DNA of 64,000 bases from Oxytricha trifallax. Lineage: Eukaryota > Ciliophora > Spirotrichea > Sporadotrichida > Oxytrichidae. Positions 51,801 through 60,634 of the stretch are shown in pieces; the first letter of the stretch is position 1; each line of letters opens with the position of its first letter. Below the pieces are notes generated by a model. The model saw only the letters and a list, made by a program, of their open reading frames with translations. It was not told where the DNA came from and made no database searches. A program made the translations under genes and the position numbers. The stretch lies in contig ARYC01000092.1 in assembly GCA_000711775.1 (NCBI GenBank), positions 214,202-278,201 of the forward strand, written 5' to 3'.

Positions 51801-53056
51801 AAGATTGAAATTTTAGAATCAAGATTCAACTAAAAAGTCATTGACTATGAAAAAATAGAATTACTATAGTGATTTCAACGCAACTTCAAATTTTCAAAGC
51901 GAATTTGTGAGAAACGTCATTGAAGAATGTACTTTTAAATAAACAGTGAATTTAAATCAGAGCAAAAATATTAAAAGAAGAGTAACAGAATAGCAAATTT
52001 TTAGATAAAGTATGGATTTCTAACAATTTAACGATGCTTAAAACACTCAGATAGTTTCAAATAATATGTTTGTGAAAAATTAAGACGTGAAAAAATTACT
52101 AGGCAAAACATTAACTATGACTTCCGTCCAATCTAAAGCATAAGCTTCTGCTTTAGAAGCATAAATTTAGAATACAGGAAGAAAAATTCTATTTTAAAAC
52201 AAATAAGATCTTAATTCTGACTCTCACTACAGCATGCCCCCTATATAAAAATAGCTCAAATAGCCTCTCAATAATTTGTAGTAAAAAACTCCCCAACTTC
52301 CCATAACTGTAAATTTAAATCACTTAAAGACAAAAAATTATCCCTCCACAAAGGTTTCTAGAAATCACATGGCTAGTTTAACTGTTGATAATTCATCAGG
52401 TTCTAATCATTATCAAAATTAATTTCAAAAACAAAAGTAAATAAATCATAGATATAGCTAATTCGTGCCTTAAAATATGCTTCCTCAACAAAATATCCCC
52501 AATAAATAGAGCAGTCCAAATCAAGAATTTATGCCTTACTAAAATTCGAATAATTAAAATTTATAATCTGGATTGAAACATTCACTCTCTGTTTGTAAAA
52601 GTAATGAGCTCAGCCAATACTTACTTACTTAACTTAATCAAAATTACTTTTTATAAAAAAGAATATTTCCCCATATTTTCAACTTATTAACTTCCAATAA
52701 AATCAATAGTTTATATTTTATTATAAAATTCGTAGAAGAATTAGTACCAAAATCAAGTTCAAATTTAGCCAAAAAAGCGATTGACTCAAGTCGATTCTAC
52801 TCAAGTGAAATTACTCTAGCAATAAGTTTTTATGAACATTAAGGAAGGAACAAAATAATAAAATTAGACTGGTAGTAGTTAAAATTAAATGCAGTTTGCT
52901 TCGAATTAAAAAAGGAAAAGCCATAATGTCAGTTTTAATAATTACACAGATAACCCCACCCCACAAAATAGTATAAAAAATTTTTAAGATAGATTAGGTA
53001 TTTTTTATAATTAAAATGCAATTTTACTTTAATTTTCAATATAAAATACATAATGA
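48852..53056 (+). CDS. Serine/threonine protein kinase (CAMK-like) with long Gln/Asn-rich tail
   Basis: ATG 48852 (MREQQMQKRNSNYENPL) starts a gene in about ten MDSs. The kinase domain is complete: glycine loop GILGIGMFGVVIL (near 49640), lysine strand QRALK, helix-C Glu in KTESEILQKL, catalytic loop VIHRDIKPENIMLEKIEN (near 50225), DFGLSAKYKG (near 50310), activation end GTLLFMAPEQISMQN, DMFACGIVLYYLFCGKHPIY, and RYDAKRALQHPWI. HRD, DFG and APE are intact, so it should be active. After the domain a folded-looking region (LSKLIRAVTFLSIVKNN) and a Gln/Asn/Ser-rich tail of about 500 residues follow to TGA 53054-53056. IESs or introns lie near 48945-49010, 49195-49270, 49450-49503, 49700-49795, 49911-49952, 50570-50605, 50790-50825, 50870-51005 and 51600-51650. 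The family (CAMK) is inferred from the motifs. It lies inside the dynein span. Confidence 0.85.
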
Positions 53057-53378
53057 GCTGTGATGAAGAAAAGAAGTTAGAATAATCTCTACATTAAAAA
53101 GAGAATTGTATATATGATTTGTAACACACAATTATTTATTAACATGATCGACTATCAACTATATATTTATATATATTTATGAACATTTAATTTGTTTAAA
53201 CAATTTTTAATGCAAATCTTAATAAAAAGAATTAAATATTAGCAACATACTTTTTAAATGCAATTATATACTTAAATTATTAATACTATCTATCTCTCTA
53301 CTAATTAGCTTACTCGATTCTTATAAATATGTCAAGATGATATGATTTCGTGAAAATTTTGTGACTTTTTGTATGTTT
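53057..53378. other. AT-rich spacer
   Basis: Long A/T runs and no coding signal or repeat recognised. Confidence 0.5.
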
Positions 53379-53444
53379 TCAGAAAAATCCATTGAGGGCT
53401 TCGTAGAGGCCCTTGAAGCAATTTTCCTCTTCTTTGTCTGCCAT
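53379..53444 (-). CDS. First MDS of a small gene (MADKEEENCF...)
   Basis: ATG 53444 gives MADKEEENCFKGLYEALNGF, then TGA at 53381-53379 after one more Phe. Composition is typical of an N-terminal coding segment and stands out from the AT-rich surroundings. It lacks a proper downstream part on its 3' side. A 3-bp TTT junction to the segment at 54004-53820 would give NGFKVQDSKPNIFKAP in frame, making a small basic protein of about 80 residues, but that needs a permuted order and a 3-bp pointer is weak evidence. Confidence 0.4.
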   Translation of the reverse strand: MADKEEENCFKGLYEALNGFF

Positions 53445-53819
53445 CTCAAATTGGTAAATATAGATATATATAATATCAATTTTATGTATTTAATTTGTTT
53501 AAAGTTTATTGAACAATGGCATTGTTTATTCCTTTCTTATATCAATAAATTTATATTTTCTTATAGAAATGTAATAAGTGTCATCAAATGACTAATTAAT
53601 TAAAGAATCAAAATTTAAGTTTTAAAGGCACTATTAATATACACGATTTATGAACTAATTATTTAGAAGAAATAGTATTAGAGTTTTGTTTGATGAAATT
53701 AAAGTTCAAAATTTTTATGATGATTTCAGAGTGAATCATCTCGAAGCATTTTTACAATTAGTTGATATTAATTTTGATTTTTACTTTGAATTAACTTTAA
53801 TTAATCATGAATATATCAA

Positions 53820-54004
53820 TCACTTCTTATTCTTTTGCTTTTTCTCTCTCTTCTGGAATTTGCTCTCTAGTCTGGCTTTATAACTCTCTCCCTTGTGAAT
53901 GTCCTTCGATTTTTCACTGATTTTCTTTACGATTTGCTGAGCCTTCTTCTTTTTTGCTTTCATTACTGGTGCCTTGAAGATGTTTGGCTTGGAGTCCTGC
54001 ACTT
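53820..54004 (-). CDS. C-terminal MDS of a small Lys-rich protein
   Basis: Minus-strand frame VQDSKPNIFKAPVMKAKKKK through AQQIVKKISEKSKDIHKGES to EKKQKNKK and TGA 53822-53820. About 60 residues, one third Lys/Arg, suggesting a nucleolar or ribosome-associated protein (inference from composition only). No in-frame ATG upstream before AT-rich sequence, so its 5' part must come from elsewhere; the segment at 53444-53379 is a candidate. Confidence 0.55.
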
Positions 54005-54285
54005 TAAAATTAACTAATAAATTTATTTGTATATAGATTTTTGTCTAAAATTAATTCTTAGTAAAATTATGTAAAATATATATATAATTTAAATATCTTT
54101 TGTAAGTGGCTTGTTTGATTGATCAATTTCCATATTTATATAGTATTTTATTTTATAATTATACTTTAAATAATCTAGTTTTTTGAAGTTATGATATCAT
54201 CTCAATCATAATATCAAGTCAATTTAAGTATTAATCTAAAAAATGATAAATAACTTGTCCAATTTAATTGCTTATAAATTTCTAA

Positions 54286-55876
54286 TCATTACTTGTGATT
54301 TTCAAAGAATTCAACTGCATTGAGGAAGAAGTCTTCCTTGTATGTCAACTCAACTGCAACGTCGTTCAATTTGAATTTAAGAGTGTTGTTGTCTCCAAGT
54401 TTCTTCTTTAGTGAATCATGGCTATGTTTTTATTTAACATTGTATTATTGATAGATATGGAACAGGGTGGAATATGTGAAAAAATAACTTCATAAGAGGG
54501 GATTAAATGAAATTCAATGTCTATGAGCAAGGACGAATGACTTGACATCATTAACAAAGTTGACTTTATCAGTGTTGTGAGCACCGAATTTATCTTGTAA
54601 CTTGGCTTCATCAAAAGTAACAGATGGCACACAGATAGTTACCTTAAGGACGTCTGTGGGGTTTTCTGGGTTCACGTACTCAGTATCTGCAATCTTCACG
54701 TAGTGAGATTGTCTTGTGGATGCTGGTAGGAATGGAACCTTCACTGAGGTTCTAATTGCATCGTTGTTATTGCTGATCACTTTGTCGAATATAATATAAT
54801 AATTTTGCAACCATAAGAAGAGCTTAAAGTAGTCATTCATGTCAAGTCTATTTTTTTAAAATAAACTTATACAGTCTCAGCGGGGTGTTCGTAGAAGATT
54901 TCAATTTGATCATCAATGTTGAGTTTAGCTTCCTTTCTGAGTTTTTGTACTCTATTTACAAGCTCTCTAGCAACACCCTTTTGCTTTAAGTCGTCGTTGA
55001 TTTGCAAGTCTAACATGACGCTGCTCTCGAAGTTGCAGTCTACACCGAATTGTGGGTCCTTAGTGTATTTCTCAGTAAACTTCTTGGTGATCTTCAACCA
55101 ATCCTTCTCAATTAAAAGATAAAATTACTGTAGATATCAATCCCATTCTATGAAGTTTTTTAATGGTGACACCGTCAATAGCAATTTGACCATTTTGATA
55201 GTACTCAAGAACCTGATCTCTGCTAAGCTTGGCGATCTTTTCCTTGAATTGTTTAGTGTATGCCTTTTGCAAAGCTTGACCAATGAGCTTGTTATCTGGC
55301 TCAACTACGTAATTTACGTATTCTGCTTCATCTTCAACGATTTCCATCTCCATGCAGTTCAATTCGTCCTTGATGTAACTCTGGATGGTTTGCAAGTCTT
55401 CAATGGCTTGCTTAATTAACAGTATATTAACTATAAAATAACTGGAAAATATATTGGGAGCTTGTTAAATAAAATCATTGATTATGTTTGCTTATCATTT
55501 TCAACGATGATGACTCTGGCAAGTGGGTTCTTGATGGAGATAGTTTTGTTGTCTCTGATCTTTCTGCCGCTTTCAACAGTTGACTGCATGCGTTGTACCA
55601 TCTTCTCAATTCTCTCGTTGATGAGAGCTTCTTGATAGTCTGGGATTCTCAGGAAATGAATTGACTCTGCGTAGTAGGTCTTGTCCTCAGTGTTGATAAA
55701 TTATAAGCATTAATTAATGAATGATCGTTAAATTAAATAATAGTCATTGTAATATAAATAGTTGATACCGTTCTTGAGGTTTTGATAGATGTACTCTGAG
55801 ATGAATGGAGTAATGCAAGACATGATGATAGTACTGTTCAAAAGAACATCGAACAAAGTGTTCAAACTAGTGTGTT
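54286..55876 (-). CDS. IARS1: Isoleucyl-tRNA synthetase, block 2 (C-terminal part)
   Basis: Minus-strand continuation of IleRS from the pointer 55876-55865: SLNTLFDVLLNSTIIMSCIT, PFISEYIYQNLKNGINY, EDKTYYAESIHFLRIPDYQE, MVQRMQSTVESGRKIRDNKT, SIKNPLARVIIVENDKQ, VEPDNKLIGQALQKAYTKQF, QKGVARELVNRVQKLRKEAK (the conserved family motif near the C-terminal region) and a last domain ending VEFFENHKQ at TGA 54288-54286. IESs lie near 55765-55700, 55490-55435, 55140-55095, 54870-54840 and 54530-54425. Block 1 lies at 43519-40735 on the same strand, downstream of this block, so the order in the germline is C-terminal part first. Confidence 0.92.
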
Positions 55877-55983
55877 AATATTTACCAAAAAGGATTTATG
55901 ATATAAGAAACCCTTTCAGAAAATTACCTTCTCCCTAAATAACATTTTTCATGTATAATCCCTCATTACTAAAATCTATTTTA

Positions 55984-56000
55984 CGAAATCAAGTCTATGC
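55984..56000 (+). repeat. Scrambled-junction pointer, start of dynein block 2 (partner of 32455-32471)
   Basis: CGAAATCAAGTCTATGC, exact 17-bp match to the end of block 1. Confidence 0.93.
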
Positions 56001-56739
56001 CAAATCCACCTAAAGCAGTTTTAATGGTAATGGAGTCAATCATGTTGCTCTTGGGTGAAAAGCAAGACTGGAACACTATTCGTTAGAATTTGAATGAAAC
56101 CAACGCATTTATCGATAGACTGAAGAACTTCGACGTGATGAAGTGCCCAGAGGCTGTCTTCGAGAAGTGCAGAAAGAATTTCATCTCAAAGCCGGAGTTT
56201 GATGTTGCTGAGGTCAGGAAGAAATCAGTGGCGGCCTCGTTTATGGCTTAGTGGGTGAAGGCTGTCAATAGCTATCAGAAAGTCGTTAAAGTCGTGGAAC
56301 CTAAACAACGTAGATACAATGAAGTCAAAGCTAATCTATTTAATTTACAATGCATTAATATATAGTAAGAGGTTTAGAAAGTTATGAACAAATTAATCTA
56401 GATTAAGCAGAATCTGAACTTGCTATTAAAATGGGAGAAGTATAGAAAGTTAGAGATAAAGTTGCTTTACTTTAACAAAAGTGTCAAGAGATGGAAAATG
56501 AAAAGCAAATTTTACCCACAATAATTCTGTGAGAATTTTTAGTCTAAATATATTCAATTATCTAATTTAAAAGCAGCGTTTGGCAGAGGAAATGGATAGA
56601 TGTGGTAAGCGAATGGGAAGAGCCGAGAAATTACTGGTTCTACTATTAGATGAAGGAATTAGATGGAAGGAGACTGTAGAAAGAATGGATATCGAAATGG
56701 AAAAACTTGTTGGCAATGTCTTCATATCATGCGGATGTA
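55984..56739 (+). CDS. Axonemal dynein heavy chain, block 2 (microtubule-binding domain and stalk coiled coil 2)
   Basis: Plus-strand block that supplies the part missing after 32471. It starts at the 17-bp pointer with EIKSMPNPPKAVLMVMESIM, then WNTIRQNLNETNAFIDRLKN, KKSVAASFMAQWVKAVNSYQ and VVKVVEPKQRRYNEVKANLD (microtubule-binding domain), then coiled coil 2 with AESELAIKMGEVQKVRDKVA and QRLAEEMDRCGKRMGRAEKL, ending LVGNVFISCGC at the 15-bp pointer 56725-56739. Two IESs are resolved exactly: 56332-56393 (pointer TAATCTA) and 56501-56568 (pointer AAAAGCA). It stands 24 kb from block 1 and only 107 bp from the IleRS block 2 junction. Confidence 0.93.
56332..56393. other. IES in dynein block 2, pointer TAATCTA
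   Basis: TAATCTA at 56332-56338 and 56394-56400. Removal gives EVKANLDQAESELAIKM in frame. Confidence 0.85.
56501..56568. other. IES in dynein block 2, pointer AAAAGCA
   Basis: AAAAGCA at 56501-56507 and 56569-56575. Removal gives CQEMENEKQRLAEEMDRC in frame. Confidence 0.85.
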
Positions 56740-56874
56740 CATCAATATATGCATTATAAGGAATTTTACTTTTATAAGAGGAATATTTAGGATAAATATT
56801 AATTGAGTAATGAGAAAAATATCAAAGTTAATTCGATATTTGTAATTTATTTATAATAAGAAGAATAAAATAAA

Positions 56875-57635
56875 ATGAGCAGCATGTATGGATCAAAGTG
56901 TAAGTTCACAACTAGCTATTTCTATGTTCTATAAATATAAATTAATCCAACTAATTAATTGAAAGTCTTAATAAATATATAGCTGATTTAAGAGCAACTA
57001 ATAATCAATTCAACCAAACTGGTTTCTCTGCTGGTGGTAAGTAATTTATCAAGATAAATCTGTCTTGCGTTTTATTATGATGAAATCTTCGAAAACTACT
57101 TGAATTTATACAGTTTAATGGTTTATTGAGCTATAATAATCAATTTTAAATTCGTTTGTATCAAATCTTTACACCAATATTTGTAATAGGATTGAATAAC
57201 CGCTACACAAGCAACTTATCTCCAAGAGGGGGTTCAAATGGCTTCGACACTTAATCTCTGATGTAAGGATCTGACAACACAGCTCACTTGAAGGGAAAGT
57301 TGTCTAATTTGAATGAGACGATTCGTCAGCTACAAGAGCAGCTCAACACTCACAAGAAAGAGGTTTAAATCTTGAGATCAGAGAAGGAGACACTTGAAAG
57401 TGTGCTCACCATGAAATGCCAAGACACCAGAAAGGCTTTAACTAACGAGCTTCACAGAGTTGAGGAGGAAATTAAGAGACACTATAACAATTAGCACGCA
57501 GAGGGGCAGAGACTACAATAATAGCTCACTGGTCTTAAAACTGATAAGACTGCATTGGAGATGGACATTGTTAGAATGCAGAAGAGAATTGAGGAGCTTG
57601 AACTCCAAATTGGTCATGATCAAGAGGAGAGATGA
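56875..57635 (+). CDS. Small coiled-coil protein with two introns
   Basis: ATG 56875 (MSSMYGSK) is followed by two inserts with GTAAGT...AG ends (56900-56982 and 57037-57189), which look like spliceosomal introns because no pointer repeats flank them. The mature product is about 175 residues: a Gly/Asn/Ser-rich head (RYTSNLSPRGGSNGFDTQ) and then an unbroken coiled coil (LSNLNETIRQLQEQLNTHKK; KTALEMDIVRMQKRIEELEL) to TGA 57633-57635. Not recognised beyond a short coiled-coil protein, possibly of basal body or axoneme given the neighbouring dynein (inference). It lies 136 bp after dynein block 2. Confidence 0.75.
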
Positions 57636-57890
57636 ATAAGAGAAAAGCAAAAATATGATAAATAAGAATCAGATATTGTCTTAATGTTAGGTTAAACATA
57701 ATTTACACAAATGCTTTATTATTTTAGAAAATGCCAGTTTAAAAGAATATCACTCTTTAGAGAAAGATAAATCACTCTTTTTAAAAATTTAGCAATAAAT
57801 TTAATTGATAAATATATGATAATATCAGAATTCTATCTTACTTTTGATTTTCCTTTTTTTATTGGTAAACTTTTTAATTTTGGCATTTTC

Positions 57891-58961
57891 TCATTAATAT
57901 CTTGGTGAGACTTTCTCCATTCTAGGGGAAATTATATTACTATTCCTTTAGTTTTAGTCAAAAGCTTTATCCTTGTTAAACCCACCAGTCTGAGTCATCA
58001 TAAAATGAAACCCTGGATTGTAGTTCACATTGGACAGTATATTGAAATCTCTGGAATTTTTGCGTCTCACATCTGGCAATTGATCATTCAATTGCTTCTT
58101 GCCTCTATCTTTTTAGCCAAAGTAATCATGAAAGAATTTAGTATGTGTGGTTTGAGTCTTGTTATGCTAATCTTTGATCACTTCAGGATTCTCTGGATTG
58201 AAAGAAAGAAGTTTAGAACCAAAATCTTATCTTTTTAAGGGAGAAAGGGTCTGCTTGTGTTTCCAAGATTGCTGTGTTGTATGAAAGTTGGCTGTACCGA
58301 AGTTTGCCATAGTTGTGTTTCCTGGCATGTTAATTTTGCTTTATGCACAATTTGGAGATTAGTTGCCAGTATAGACTTTTTTGAAGAACTATACAGGTTA
58401 CCTACCCATCTGAACTTTGATATTGTTACGATAAAGTCTGCTTAATGGCGATGAAGGGTAAAGAGTTGTGGCATCCATTACAGGCTTTTAATATCTATCT
58501 TAAGTTTACAACAGCACTTAAGAACTTTGCGATTTCATCAATTAATTCGACTCACCCTTATCCTGTGTGTTAAACCCATTATCATTAGCATTATTTTAGA
58601 CTAATGTACTAAACTCTGGCTTAATGGATCGAGTTCTGTTCTTCTATTTGGTATGAAAAGATTGCATAGTTTTGCCAAACTGATCTGGTTTTGATCTCTC
58701 TATCACTTCATTCTATTGTATACTTGTAGATTTTAAAGGAGACATTGGCCTGGTATGTGATTAGTATCTTAGCTTAACTGCGTTTTACTATGTTTACCCA
58801 AAAACTTTAGGTTGGTTAGAATTTTGGGTACTGTCTCTGAAATATGAGTTACCACCAAATTGTATTGGATATGCTGTATTTTGCTATGCTTACAACATCT
58901 ACTGATCTTGTTGATAAATATCTCTTTGTGGCGATTGATGACCTCCTTGAGTATCTCTCAT
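57891..58961 (-). CDS. Hypothetical Gln/Asn-rich protein, 356 aa, no IES
   Basis: One open frame from ATG 58961 (MRDTQGGHQSPQRDIYQQ) to TGA 57893-57891. Gln, Asn, Ser and Lys-rich, with aromatic residues spread through it (YPIQFGGNSYFRDSTQNSNQ; VNYNPGFHFMMTQTGGFN). No domain recognised. The frame may continue upstream across an unresolved IES, because a coding-like stretch on the same strand at about 59160-58975 (LVYIQNRKLRNRFSLIKTC) lies in another frame. No IES inside. Confidence 0.65.
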
Positions 58962-59443
58962 AATTATAAATGTTAATAATTTCCATTTACAAACACAGCC
59001 AAAAGATTTTAATACTTAATTGCAAAAATAAAATCATAAAGTTTTCCATTGATCTTCTCATAATACCTTCCTCTTTAGCAAGTCTTAATTAATGAAAAGC
59101 GGTTTCTTAATTTTCTGTTTTGAATATATACAAGGGTCTGTTTGTTGGTGTTGCCAGATAAAATTAGTAATTAATTTAATGATTTTTATTACTATATTAA
59201 AAAAATAGTTTAGCTCATTTTTTTATATTAGGAAGATATTTATGTCAATAATTTTAATTCGAATATATATATATTAGAAATTTAGGGGAGTCTAATTGAT
59301 TAAATAATATAGCCAAAAAAGTTATGAAATTACCTCTACTAAAATTTAGATGTATATAGTATTACTGATATAAACTCCGAAGTAATTATCTTAATAAACT
59401 AAATTAGAATTTTTTAAATTATAAATTTGATTAATTAATTTTA
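58962..59443. other. Spacer with a possible minus-strand coding fragment
   Basis: About 59160-58975 on the minus strand reads NTNKQTLVYIQNRKLRNRF and further, with coding-like composition but no start or stop that fits. The rest is AT-rich without features. Confidence 0.35.
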
Positions 59444-60486
59444 ATGGGAGTATTCGGTTCAAAGTCTTAACAGAAATAAATTCTACTGACTGGTCCAGAA
59501 GGCGCAGGGAAGACAACTCTACTTTATTCTATGATTTTAAGGAAGAAGGAATGGAGGGCTACACCCACCACTGGATTTAATTATGAAGAGATTTAGAGTG
59601 AGAGAGGCGACAGAGCAGGGGTATGGGATGTAGGTGGATCATTAACTGTAAGTGAATAAGTTATTCTTACTTTTATTATGCAAAAATTGAAATATACGGG
59701 AATTATTAATTTACAGTTAATTTTACTGGAATTTATCATTTAAAATGTATCAAAAGAATTCATTACACACAGGAGTTTTAATCAATATTTCAAAGATTGA
59801 CCTAATTTATTTCGATTCTTTCCAATATTATCTTTGCTAACATGTTGCTTATAGACATAAATGATTATGTCATCAATCTATAAAAACGTGCATTTCAGTG
59901 GATTACTGTATGTGATAAATATTGATGACCCAGAGCACGTAAACATAGCCAGGAAGGAACTATAGAGACTGCTTAATGAGGATGAACTTAGGCATATATA
60001 AATTCTAGGATTAGCATTCAACAATATAATAAGTATTTATTTTATTCTTTTTTATTATGTTGTTTTGATTGTGCTTTAAGACTTATGGTAAGACATTAAT
60101 GGAAAGGAATTTAATTGAAAGTTTTTTAGGAAGTATGAATGCAGGAAGTAACTCTAATAAACAATTACAAATGAACAATCTTTAGGGTTAAGAGGGCTAT
60201 AACTAAAATAAAGTTTAAGATAAAGTAAGTCCAATTTCTGTCTTAACATACATTCATACTATTCATGAACATTGCTTTTCTTATCAGTTAAATTTATTAT
60301 TAGAGAGAAATGACTCAAGATTAAAGATTAAAGCGAAAGAAGCAGTTGCATGAAGACCTGGATTTAGAGAGCTTAAACAAAAAAATTACAATAATAAGTG
60401 AAATATTTGATGTAGTGTAGGAAAAAGAAGAACGTGTTCAATTTATTGATAATGTACTCAAAAGTGTCAATGAATAGGGGAGATGA
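59444..60486 (+). CDS. ARF/ARL-like small GTPase with atypical G4 motif and long C-terminal extension
   Basis: ATG 59444 gives MGVFGSKSQQKQILLTGPEG; Gly2 fits N-myristoylation as in ARFs. The P-loop is GPEGAGKTTLL, switch I has TPTTGFNYEEI, switch II is VWDVGG. Next come FSGLLYVINIDDPEHVNIAR and KELQRLLNEDELRHIQILGL, collinear with ARF family proteins (LIYVVDSSD, REELHRIL). Where ARFs have NKQD, this protein reads LAFNNI, so the guanine-specificity motif appears lost or lies across the IES near 60025-60080. About 130 further residues, charged and partly coiled coil (KRKKQLHEDLDLESLNKKI), extend beyond the usual 180-residue length to TGA 60484-60486. IESs lie near 59650-59857, 60025-60080 and 60225-60300. 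ARL-type proteins act in ciliary trafficking, but the subfamily is not certain. Confidence 0.75.
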
Positions 60487-60634
60487 TAAATTCGTATAAG
60501 ATTATGAAATCATAAAATCAAATGTTTTCAAATTGTGAAATTGTAAATTATTTATTTCTTTAAGTAGTATCAATTAGTCTAAAATAGATTAATTTCAAAT
60601 AAATAAAAACTTTATAAGAAAGTATAAGATTTAA

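Noticed and set aside
53361..53470. Plus-strand ORF MFSEKSIEGFVEALEAIFLF as a coding segment.
   Set aside because: The minus strand reading MADKEEENCFKGLYEALNGF is more typical of a protein start and is preferred.
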